Translations under genes and position numbers: made by a program | Notes under the pieces: generated by a model | The model's database searches: none | What the model saw: the letters and a program-made list of their open reading frames with translations, nothing else | What the model was told of the DNA's origin: nothing | In this document: positions 21,496-33,900 of the stretch, piece after piece | Numbering within the stretch: the stretch's first letter is position 1 | How the letters are laid out: each line of letters begins with the position of its first letter | From: Trissonchulus latispiculum | Taxonomy: Eukaryota > Nematoda > Enoplea > Enoplida > Ironidae | Direction of reading: 5' to 3' | DNA length: 64,000 nucleotides | NCBI GenBank assembly: GCA_030248195.1 | Contig: JASAND010022249.1 | Location: forward strand, 39,925-103,924

Positions 21496-22189
21496 TTAAC
21501 TATTATTTAGCTTTTGTGCTTGTTAATGGAACATGCTAAAAAACTTTCGTTAGAATTACCAATCGGGTAATCCATGAAGTGGCATGAAATTGGTTTTTCT
21601 GAAATCTGGCAATTGTTTCAGGATGTTTCATGAAAGCTGTAGTTATTGCAGTACACTTTGGTCTGTTTTAATTGCCTTGAGTGCTTTGTTTTACTGTCTG
21701 CTGGTAAAACTGTTGCAAATTTGGAATTTACTTAGGATTAGAGCAATTGGCTTAGACCTTGGAGGTTACCATGCATCCTACAGTTGTTCAGGAACAACTA
21801 ATCGCAGGACAAGCTCAGGTGGTTCAATCGATGCAGGGATTGCAGATTACCAATGTCGGTGTCCTATAGGTTGTGAAAAACGACCGCAATAATTGTTTAA
21901 TTGACGTTACGATAATTCAGGATGGAAAGGGCTAAAGTGGTCGCTTGCCAAAGTTTGGAAAAGCAGGCAAAATTCAGGTCGCGCATACATTTTAGCTAAT
22001 TTCTTTATAACGAAGTGCGGTTTCCTAAGAACTAAAAAAGGGTCCCCAGCTATTTGATATTGGAATCGAATGATGTGGCCGATGCCTCACGAAAAAATTT
22101 ACTGTAGTCTACAAAAAGCTGGAAAATTAAATTACTTCGAAAATGCAGTAAAATAATTTCCAAGAACTAAAGTTTAAGTTTCGTTGTAT

Positions 22190-22757
22190 TCATTAGAAAG
22201 GGCAAATGTTAAGCTGCATTTGGATATAAAAATGGCTTCTTAACTCCAAGTAATGGTTGAGTAATAATGGTTCAAAGTTGATGTCTCCAAAAGGAATCAC
22301 CACCTTAAAACAATAAAGTCCCGCTAATAGGCATTCATAAAATGGGCATTTGGACGTTGTATCGATTGAGTATAAATAAGCCAAGTTTATCCTTAACACG
22401 TTGCAGTAATTTTGAAAAAATTGATTTCCTCAGAAATTGCCATTTTTTGACCCTCAAAACAGTTTTTTGTTTATACTGACTTAACCACTGGAGATAGCTC
22501 CAAAGTTTTAAAAGCAAAAATGTTCATTTTCGTGCCCTCTTACGGCCATCACAACCAATCTAGTATCTTGTCTACCTACTGGGAGCCTAAGGCCAAAAAC
22601 CAAAACTTTCTTATCTTTTGGCCTAAAGATACGAGACTGGTTCCAGAATGTTAAAGAGCACGTAAATAGGTTATTTCTTAAGTTTTCCCACTTACCTAAA
22701 GAATTAAAGTCGTATGAGTCAAAAATACCCGAAAGGAAACCAGCACCTTAAGGTTTA
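22190..22757 (-). repeat. Dispersed repeat family X, copy with both ends
   Basis: Carries CACCACCTTAA at about 22,286-22,297 and CAGCACCTTAAGG at about 22,745-22,757, with family-X internal sequence ('gtatcgattgagtataaata', 'ttcagtaaacaactgagg'-like segments) between. It aligns in reverse with 1,205-1,545. Non-coding. Confidence 0.6.
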
Positions 22758-24490
22758 GCTTCGTTTTAAGTTTTTCATAAACGGAGGGCAATTATGACAT
22801 GATGAAAGGTCATTTGTACGATACTGCCAACCGGGCGGCCGTTTTTTACCGACTAATGAGCGTAGTTTTGTGTGACATCTATAAGCTTATTTATTTGTAT
22901 TTGATGGCTAATGTTAACGAAAAATTTGGTTCGGACCTCGTCGATAAGCGGTAATTATTAAAAATCGAGCAGTTTCGACGCATCGAAGATCCCGCCTTCC
23001 GGATTTGTTTATTGGGCATTTTGGGATATTGTTTTTAACCTGAATATGTTGAGGGAAACGGTGGGATTTTTGGAAATTCAGTATGATTGGGTCAAACTGA
23101 CAAGTTTGTTTTTGTATAGGATATATTTTTCTCTTTTGGGCCTCTTGCGCTATTCCTCCCAGCCTCAACTTTTGATTTTTTGACCAATAGCTCAAAAATT
23201 TTGTGTGGATACATACTGAAGGTTGATGAATTAAAAAATTTAAAATTTTAAAAAATTAAGATTTATTTGCCAAGGGTAGGGCAAGGCAAGGACAAGGCAA
23301 ACATTTCTGGCCCCAATTGTGCTAATAACTTGTATACAGGGGTTTTCTCGGGCGCTGAGAACGAATTTGTATTCTGTTTTTTTGATTCAGCCTCAAGATT
23401 CAGCCTTCATCTTAAGCTTAAAAGTAAAGCTTGTAGTAGACTAACGATATATAATATCAATCGAACCACAGATTTCAGCTTAGCGCTCAGCTCTCCAGAA
23501 AGCTTCTGTATGCGCATTATGCAAGTATTTCGCATATTCGGAAATAAAGGTTTTTTGATCCCCTTACCATCAAAAATTTCAAAATGTTCTATAATGGTTT
23601 GAAATTCTTAAAATTTTCAATCTTAGAGTCCATCAGTCTTCAGTATGCAACCATACAAAATTTTTGAGAGATTGCTCAAAAAATTGAAAGTTAAAGTAAA
23701 GGCTAGATAGCGCAAGAGACCGTTTTTTGTTTTTTCTTTTTTTCTATATACAAATGCAGAAATTAGACTTTCTTTTTTCTATATCTAAAACAGTAATTGG
23801 AGAATTGTAGATCTTCAGCCAAGTTAGCTTTACTTTTCCTCTGAATTTTCTTCCTTCTCACTATGTTCAGTATGAATGTACTGATTTCGTTCAGTTAAGT
23901 CTGCCGCATGGTGGCGTTGTGCGTATTTGTAAGCTGAAAATCCGTAAGCTGACCTACCTTTTCATGTCATGTTTTGTGAAGGTGTGCCTCGGAGATTATT
24001 ACAGCTAATTTTCAATTGTAATGCTTTTAAAAGTGACAAAATTTGAAGTTTTGTATCTGTTTTTACTGCTCGCTTCACTGAGTTTTAGAACTATGTATAT
24101 ATTGTAACACTGTCTAGGCATAGGTTTAATGTATTTTGTCCATTTTTGAACGATTAATAGAAGTAACATTAAATTGCAGTAGCAGTAACAAAATTTGGGA
24201 TACCCGAATTTGTTGTTATTGTCCTTTTGCATGTACCAATATTTTTATTCTGTTTTATATAATTCAGATGTTGATTTGATAAACTGCGAATAAAAGTTGA
24301 TTTGATTTTAACTAAAAATTGATTTGATAAAAAGTAAAAAGACCTTACGAGTTACGACACATCAGCATTTGGCTTAACAAAAGCCAACCTGCGTTAATGT
24401 GCTAATCAGATTGTCATTAGTAAATTACGTGTCATTGTAAATTTTTAAATATTTAGATATTACACTTTTTGGACAAATTAATGTGTGGAT
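22758..24490. other. agrn: Upstream region of the agrin gene
   Basis: AT-rich intergenic DNA with no gene. TTGATTTGAT-type repeats lie at about 24,260-24,330. No TATA box or initiator can be singled out, so the promoter is not located. A further 5' untranslated exon cannot be excluded. Confidence 0.35.
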
Positions 24491-24525
24491 TTTAGTTTGT
24501 ATTATGCTTGCACATTCCAACGCTA

Positions 24526-24958
24526 ATGTGGAACTGTACAGAAGCCATTGTAATGTTACTGTACTTCGTTCTGTACTCATTGTTTATCCATCTCTGTAAG
24601 TCCGGCCCCGTTTCAAGACTCTGTTATGACGAACGGAGATCATTTGAAGATCTAGAAAATCAGGCTCATGTAGTGTTGACGGGGACACTGGAAAAGTTGT
24701 ACAAAAGTGACTACTATGATTACAAGGGTACTGTACGAATCAGTCGAGTGATCAAGGGACGAGAATCGGTGGCCAATTCCGATCCATTGATCACTATCGA
24801 TGGTTTCGGTGATCCCAAGATCTGTGACAGTTCCATTGCCGAGAAGGATACCAGGATTTTTCTGTTGTCCGAAACTGCGAACGGATCTCTAAAACTGAAC
24901 TCCAGTCTGCTTCCGGTGAATCTCAGGAATCTTCGTCGAGCAGAGGCCGCCGTTTACG
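24526..24958 (+). CDS. agrn: Agrin exon 1: signal peptide and NtA domain
   Basis: The frame opens from a stop at 24,493. ATG 24,526 or ATG 24,553 both precede a hydrophobic signal sequence ([14 protein letters not shown]). The mature part begins near LCYDERR and matches the agrin N-terminal (NtA) domain: [51 protein letters not shown]. NtA binds the laminin coiled coil and anchors agrin in basement membrane. The donor is TTTACG|GTAACA, phase 1. No NtA exon is missing, since the whole domain lies in this exon. Confidence 0.9.
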
Positions 24959-27900
24959 GTAACAATGTTTTTTACTTCTTTTTTGTTAAAAAACACTTTC
25001 TTTGCGGGGAGCCTGGGTGAAGCATTCTCAAGCATGCTTCAAACGTAGACTGAAGGTCCCTGGTATGTAGCGACACATTTTTATGGTACAAACTATAGTG
25101 CCCGCTTTTGTAGGCTTGCATTTCCTTTTTTAAAGTTTGTTTGTTTGTTTGTTGCATTAGACATCACAATATGATGATCATCACCCGAAGGCGCAAAATG
25201 TTTTCAATAACATAAACCTAAAAGTTTGCCCTTTTAGTTTTCACACTTTCTAAAGTGTAGCTTAATGTTTTTTGAAAGTTCCCATGATGCTTTCCCTTCA
25301 CACCTTCTCTCTCGTAATATGGAAGTAGCTAGCTAAAATAGTTATTATTAGCTAAACTTATTTATTAGGTGGTCCGATTTCTTCACTGCTAAGCAATGCC
25401 CAAGTTTGTTATCTGCGAGCAGTACACAGATTCGCTTCAGTTGATGTTGGTCTCATGAACTGAGCTAAAGTGGTGTAGGATCCATTTTTGGTCATAAAAA
25501 GATGAAAATATCAAAAAAATTGGGCTGCGCCAGTTGAAAGATGACTAAAGCTAATATTGCGTTGGATATCGTGTTCCACTTCTACGCAGGCCATGTTTTG
25601 ATGCCTTCAAAACATTTTGGCTGCTTTTATCTTGCATGAAATATACAATCCGAAAGACTATAGATCAGGATGTTACTACTAGAATCAGGGAAATCTTTAA
25701 GGAGAAATCTTAAGGGAAATTTACTGTAATTAGAATCTTTCCATTATACCCCAAGCTTTAATATATAATATATAGGAGAACCAAAACATTTGTAGCCTAC
25801 TCTGCTGAAACGTTTCATACATGAACTGAATTCGGACCGCAGAACAGTTCATTTGTCGATCCAAGTTTTTATTACTCCAGTACTTCCCATCATGGGTGAG
25901 ACCCCGAAGGAGTCCGTATACGTTAGGTAATTTACTACGGAGAGGTCACTAGATACCTATACTACTGCTTTTTGCCTTCAGTCGATATGGTGTTCTTCTT
26001 GCCATACAACATTATGAAGTGTGAATTGTCAACATAATATAGTTAGCTAAGCTCTGAAGGGGACCAGTGTTGTGATTTAGGGATTATCTTATTTCTGCAA
26101 ACACAGTGTCGGTCTGTCAAAACACTCCAAGATGTTGCTAAATCTGTAAACATTGTCTCTCCTCGACCTTTACAGTCATACAGTCACGTCTTTCGTTCTA
26201 AGCCAACGCAATTTTAAGTGTGGATGAAGGGTCAAGTGTCCAACTGTAATAGTGTTCATGAAGACGGCAAAGCTCATTAAAACTTGAAAGTTTATCAAAA
26301 AAAGCGAAAAGCAGCATCAAAGGACAGCTGGTGCAGCAAGAGTACAACTTGTGCTTTTATTTTTCCTTTTACCTTTATCTAGTTAGTGTATATGAGATGA
26401 CATGAGGGGTGGTACGTCTCAAAGACTATCATCGAGATTAAGTCTTTCTCCCCTATGTTTATGGTTGTTGTTTTCTTTGATGATCTGTCCTAAATATTTA
26501 ATTTAAACTAATATGCGAAAGTGACACACTGCTTGTCTTTCCATTAAATAAATAACATTGTCATTTCTTCGGTAGTGGCTCTTCTCAAGACAGGATAGAT
26601 TTAGCTAGTGACTTTAGCTATGTAACCGTTAAAACAGAAATTGCCAAATCATGATTTATGTTGGAATTTTAGATTTGATTCAAATCTAATTTTGTGTACT
26701 AATTTTGTAGAGGGGGAGATTATAATTGTGAGTGTGAGTCTTGGTGGATTTTGTCGTTTCTAGGAAAGGTGTGACACGAGTGGGGCCTAATCGGGGGAAC
26801 TAAAGGAGGCAATTAATTATGCATGGAATTTATCACGACTGACTGATCTAGTAGTTTATGTTTATACAATTGGGGGCCATTTGAAAGGGAAAAATGTCTT
26901 TATTCCGTGGCGCCCCCAGATGTGGTCACCAATAAAAATAGATATGTACAACCTACCCTATACTTTCTAAAATTTCATGAAATAAAAACGTGGGGGTATC
27001 AAATTATACGAAATTGTATCATTCATCGAATTTGTAATTTTAGCAGAAACTTAGTTAGTTCAGTTATAACGCTGTTTTTCAATTAAAGTTACCGGTTTCC
27101 TTTATTCTTGCTCAAATTGCCAGAATATTGACTTAATTTTCAAATTTGACTTTCGAAACAGACTCTGTTCAATTTTGTAGACATAATTAGATTAATCACC
27201 AGGATAATTTTATGACCTGAAGGTGTAAAACAAACAGATTTTGAGCAGGAGGGGTTTTCTGTTCATTATAGCTACTAGAAGGCTACTATAAACAAATTGC
27301 TGTATTTCATCAATTTAGAATTAAACAAAACATGGAAAGTTACCTACAAAGTATAACCGTTGAACCGAAAAGTATACCTGAAAATGACCACAATTTTGAG
27401 AATTAGGAGATATTACGATATCTTGTCTTATTTTGCAAGTTTTATAGTCTTGTTCGTGGCACTTACATTGTAGCTGATATTTTTCTAGTAACCTTTTGTC
27501 TTTTGTTGATTTGCTATGCCTCAAATTGAGCGTAGCCCATACTAATTCTGTAGTCAGGGAAGCGTAAGAGAATGTCCCTTTTGAGTTTAGACCTGATTTA
27601 ACTTCCAAATTTGAGGATAAGGACGAAACTGGGGTCAAACGAAAGTTCTATTTCTGGATTTGGCGGATGGCTGGATATGCGGGAATTATCCAGAGCCTAT
27701 AATATATTAATTATGCGTCTCATAATCATTCATTAATTATAAAGCTTAATTAATAAGGCTCTTCATATGCGTAATTATATTATATTATATAAGTATATTA
27801 TGTATATTTATATGCATAAAGCAATGGCTTGTGTTATATATCAGGGTCGACGCTAGGGTGAAGCTATGCGAAATGACCGAATGGTCAAGAATAACCTTAT

Positions 27901-30900
27901 ATCTGATGATAGTTTGAATCGCCCCTGCCACAAAGTTTTTCTGGGAACCTTTTCCTGAAACTAATTAAGCGGGATACAAGAGTTGAAGAACTCAAGTCTA
28001 AGGACTAAGCAACTTTTTAACTCGGAGACCCTTAGACTAGGTATCGGTTAACGGTGAGCTCCAGCCATCCAGGATGGGTAAATGGTGCAGCGCATCTACC
28101 AGGCTGGTGGCCCAACAAGAAACCGAGGACAAGCCCGAACGGGAGGCGCCAGGCACCTTTGTACCCACGAAACCAGGACCTAGAAGAGAGAAGGGAAGAG
28201 AGAAGTTCAGCTTTTCATTCAGTATCGACAGTAAAGAAATGGCCCAGCCGGGGTTCGAACCACGGCCCTTCTGATTCCGGGACAGACGTGCTAACCCACT
28301 ACACCACAGGGCCTTCAGCTGAACTCCCATATCAGGCTTATCAACGTTTCCTGTGCCTGCTTCTCCTCTTACAATGGGAAGGCGACAGGAGTCTGCGACA
28401 TGGCATAGGCACAGTTTGGTTCGAACAGAAGCCACCCCTCGCTTGTCCTTCTACAGATGTAGTAAGCAGTTGAGCTGTCACTCCAGCTTGGCGCTGCGAA
28501 TCCGGAGATAAAATATTGGCAGCGTGTTTACCTTCGCTAAGGTAACATTACCAGAATTAGGTATCTAACCGAATTTATCCGATATCTTTCAAATGCAATT
28601 ACGTACCTATCAGAGAAGATATTGTATGATGTAAAGCTAAAGCGGAGTAAGCGACGTTTACCAAGAGTCTATATGTGGTATTATCAGCGCTGCGAAAGTT
28701 GTTCTCAAATAAATCCAAGTATCTTTTTTATACAGTTGACTCTATTACTTGGCAATTAAAATACAGAGTAAAAAACAAAGAAATCTTTAGTGAGCATGCA
28801 TTTCATTTTTTCTTCTTTGAGCATCTTCCATTGGCACAGAGCTCGCGAATGAGTGCGAATTTTAGACCTGAGAAAGTTAATGCTGAATGTTTTGTTTGGA
28901 ATGATTAGAGCTATAAACACTTTTCCTGTCAAAATCGTTACACAACTTTGATTGTAAATAGTTGTAAAGCCATGTAAACATAAAGTCAGTTGCAACGTAG
29001 TTGTCGTCTGTTCTGCTAAACTGTCTATTTCCTGAAGTTCCCTTTTCAAAGTCACAAATCATTTGGTCTTGGAAATTTAAGCTGAAAAACGTGCACAAAC
29101 ACACTACCTGCCTAGATAGCTACCTTCGGCGATTACGTCTCGGAAAAAAATACGTAAGATTTGACGCCTAGCATTCCTTGACTTCCTGAGATAAGACTTT
29201 TCTTAAAGTTTAGCTGAAATTTTGAGTAGTTAGATTGAACTTGAAAAATCGCCTGGTGAACCCTATTATTTAACTGTTTGCATTACACAAGCATATATGC
29301 GAAGACGAGACAAAGCCACAGATCAAAAATTTCTGCGAAAGTTGCAATGAAGGTGAGACAAATTCAGTTGAACATGCCAAAGAGTTGGTTGAACAAACTT
29401 GTTGGACAAACTTGAATAAACAAACTGTTGTATAATAGCGCGTGTTTAATCACAGGTTTGGAAAACAGCAAAAAGCAAAACTTATAACGTGATATTATCA
29501 GTAGTCATTCTTATCAAGGAAGATTAGCTAGAGTTTTAAGCTATTGTTCAAATCCCATAACATTTCCCTCTTTCAATTCTGGTTCCTTCTACCGTATTTA
29601 TTTCTTTCATATTCTAAGGGCGTTTCTTTGTTGACTTGCCGTCTTTGCCTTCTGGGGTACCGTTCCTGTATATGTGCAGGAGATGGGATGTCCGGAACAT
29701 TGGCTGGCTGTCCTTGATGAAGCTCAGGTTCACGAGCAGGCTCCACAGCGGCCCGTTGGCCACCTTGGTTGTCATCAATTGTAGGAATGTGCCAATCTCC
29801 ACCGAAATCAAAGGAAACAGAATTTCTTTTCTTCACTTGACTGATGTGTCGTCGAAACAGTTTTCCCTCCCCATCGGTTAATTGCAGCACCTTGTCGCTA
29901 ATAACTTCCCGTATGATACCCGGAACCCATTTCCAACTGGTAGAGTTGTTGTAGTGCTTGAACCAAACTGATTGACCCGGTGCAAGCTGGCTTTCAGGTA
30001 CCACAGATTTCTGGCTTTCCTTCCAGTGATCGTATTTTGTCGACAAATTTCTTCCCCAAAGCATCTCCGCGGGAGAATATTTCTCATGTTTTGTTGTTCG
30101 ATAAGCCAGCAGAACTTCTGCAACAGCTAATTTGAGATTATACATAGATCGAAATGGTAGGCTGCCAAGTTTTCTTTTGAACGTTTTGACAAACCGTTCG
30201 GCCAAGCCGTTGGACTGGGGATGGAACGCAGGAGTTAGCACATGATTTATTCCGTTTAAGCTACAAAATCTTCTAAATGCTACGGAATTAAATGAGCCGC
30301 CATTATCAGTTACTAACGTCTCCGGAAGGCCGTATACGGCAAACATTTTTGTTAAAACTAGTACTGTCGTTGCACTGGAGAGGTTGGATACCGGTTCGAC
30401 GTCAACCCATTGTGAATAGCTATCCACGGCCAGTAACCAGTATGTGCCGTGAAAAGGACCTAAGTGATCAATATGTACTCTTTGCCACGGTTTGGTGGAA
30501 GGAACCCAATGTCCTAATTGAGCCGGGGGACTGTCTTGAGACAGCTGACAGTGCCTGCAAGAACCAACCAAATGCCGGACGTCAACGTCAATGTTGGGCC
30601 ACCATACATACTGGCGGCATCGGGCAGCCGTCCTCGTTTGACCAAGGTGGCCTTTATGCATCTCAGCAAGAACTCTGGGTCTGAGAAGCTTTGGCACTAC
30701 AATCCGGTGCCCCCATAAGAGTAAACCGTTAACTGTGAACAGTTCGAAGCTTTTTGCTGCGTAACGTGAGAGTTCAGAGGGAACTTGCTTCGGCCAACCT
30801 TCGGTCAAGTATTTTAACACTGCTTGTAACTCACCGTCGTCGTCTGTTGCTTTCTGCAATTCTTTTAAAGTTATTGGCAGCTTGTTAGTGCTCAGCCAGT

Positions 30901-33900
30901 AGGCAGTTACTGAGTTCACCTCTAAGCTACCAGGATCTTCTTCGACACTAAAAGCGCTTGCCGGCATGCGGGACAGTGCATCTGCATTCCCGTGGTTGTT
31001 GGTTCTTCTATATTCTATCTGAAAACTCAACGACATTAGAGTGGTTGCCCAGCGCTGTAGTCTACTTAGAGATAAAATGGGTAGTGCTTTAGATGGATGA
31101 AATATAGAAGTTAAGGGCTTGTGATCCGTTTGCAGGATGAAAGTTTGACCAATTAAGTACATGTAGAATCGCTTGACTCCAAATATTATGGAATACGCTT
31201 CCTTTTCTATTTGGGAATACTTTTGTTGGGCGTCATTTAAGGTTTTTGACGCAAACGCAATTGGACGCTCTTCACCTGAAGGCAGCCTGTGGCTCAGTAC
31301 TGCTCCGACGCCGTAGTTTGAGGCATCACATGCTAAGACTAGGGGCAAGGTGGGATCATAATGATAAAGCTTTAAGTTTTCTCTGAGAAGGTCCTTCAGT
31401 TTTAGGTACGACTTCTCACAATCATCCGACCAATTCCAACTTTGATTTTGTTTAAGCAGTCGATACAGTGGGTAACAAATGGCAGCAAAATTTGGCAAAT
31501 ATTTGTTGTAGTAAGTGACAAAACCCAAAAAACTTTTCAGCTGCTGTCGGTTGGTAGGCTTGGCTAAATCTGTTAGAGCCTGTAGTTTACTAGGGATAGG
31601 TTTAACACCTTCTTCCGACAGTTTGTGACCCACTAAGGTTACCTCCCTTTTGCAAAATTCGCACTTCTCCCATCCAAGCCTACCATTCACCGCTTCAAAT
31701 CTTTGAAAGACTTTTTCCAAATTGTTGTCATGTTCATCTTTTGTTTTTCCGGTGACAACTATGTCATCGAGAAACCACGCCACCCCCGGGATGCCGCTTA
31801 ATAAATTATCCATGTATCTTTGAAATATTGCCGGGGCAGAGGACACACCGAAAGGTAGTCGCTGGTACTGCAACAAACCTAACGGTGTGTTAATAACACA
31901 CATCTTTTTACTTTCAGGGCTTAGTCGTACTTGATGATAAGCCCTTGCCATGTCAAGCTTTGAAAAATATTTGGCGCCGTTTATCCTGTATAACATTTCC
32001 TCAACTCTGGGTAAAGGATGAGAATCAATTTCTATGTTAGGATTAACTGTTACCTTAAAGTCTGCACATACCCTTATTCAGTGAGACAAATTCAGTTGAA
32101 CATGCCAAAGAGTTGGTTGAACAAACTTGTTGGACAAACTTGAATAAACAAACAACCAAACAACCAAACGAATTGCTGGTAAAAAATAGTGAGTAAAGCT
32201 AGTGCCTGTGGCCAAGAGACTAAAGCAAGACTAAGGCATACTAACCAGCAGAATGTCAGAATAAATTTAGACGAAACCGGAAACTTGAAAATTGGGGAAT
32301 TTTATTGGGAACTTATTACCAGGCAAGTGCAACAAGCGAAGTTTAGGAGGTGGGTGAACTGGCTGCTAGAGAGATGATTAAACTACCGACTTTTATTGTT
32401 TTTTGGTAAAAAACAGCAGAAAAGTTGGAGTAAAAAGTTAAGCGATCCCCCCCACGGTGTGATCTTAGGTGCTTAAATTTGAAAATACGAAAAATCCGTT
32501 TTTGGTTCTACTCATAATTATATAACAATTTATTATGAACGCTTGATTTTACTGTCAACATTACCGTAACATTTTAATGCATAATTTGAGTGTATTTTTA
32601 GATGTGATTTATGATAAGCCAATACTTCTTCCAAAATGTAAGTCACCATTTTTGTCATTGATGTTGCGACCTTAATTAAGAGTCAAACACTGAGGCTCTT
32701 TCAAGAAAGGGTAAAGTAGAGTAGAGTTGAAATTAACTGCTTTAACTAGTTTGACTCCAGTCAAGCTTAAGTTTCCCTCTTTTAACACTTTCATGAAAAG
32801 GATCGAATTATTTTAACTCTACTCTACTCTGCTCTTTCTTGAGAAGGTTTCTGGAATTGATTCATTTAATAGTTACACACTTTGTTGTTATTGCTCTTAA
32901 ATGGCATTGGTTGAAATAAAAAGAATGACTGAATGAATGAACTCTAATCTAATCGTTACTGTAATGATCTGTATATTTGTCGTAATTAAACTTTAGTTTT
33001 GTAGTTAATCGAACTGTTTGGTTGTTGTAGTCCCCTGTGAACGAAAGCTGTGCGCCTACGGTGGAGTCTGTCGAGTGAATGAGACCCGAGGAACCGCTTA
33101 CTGTCACTGCAATCGCGATTGCTCTCTGGCCAAATCGAGACCCCTCTGCGGATCCGATGGGCACACCTATGCCTCTGAGTGTCACCTAAGGGCTGCCTCC
33201 TGTCGACGACAAGTCAGGATATACCCTCTCTCAACCCAGCCATGTAGTAAGTCCCCAGTTGACTTAAACTCAAAAAGCAAACATATCAAGGGATCAGTCC
33301 AATTGATTTCTGAGGTCGATTCTGTTTACTTATTTAGAGGTAGGTGGTACTATTGATGGAAAAAGGGCGCACAGCACAAGTACTTATGTAATAGCATACT
33401 TTTAGTATATTAATTTTTGCTTCTTTATGTGCATTAATTTTCTTTATGTATATTAATTTTTGTTTCTTTATAATTTAATTCGTAACCCCACTGTTGATAA
33501 ATGTCTGTGTGCCGTCCGCTTAATATACAGATGCATTTATTCCGAAATTTTCTTCAAGATTTAAAATGAAGGTGCGGGTTGGGAGGAGGGAGTGTTTTTG
33601 AATAGGATGCAAATTTGAGTGATTCATTTTCACTCTCTCCTCCTTTCTCTGTTCAGTTTTTCTCTTTCTTTTCTGCTCCGGCTTCTGGCATGTTGTGTGT
33701 GTATCCTGTTTGGTTCATTTGTTGGAAGTCGTATTAACTGAGTTAATCAAGTTTAAAGGAGCCACCGACAAGGCCTCTCTTCTTCTGCTTCTTCAAGTCT
33801 TCCCCGGCGCCTTTCCCTTCCTTTGCCACAACTTCTCTAAATGAACACTTTATTATCCCATGAATACCACCAATTTCCAACCATTTTCAGGCCTGTTTAA

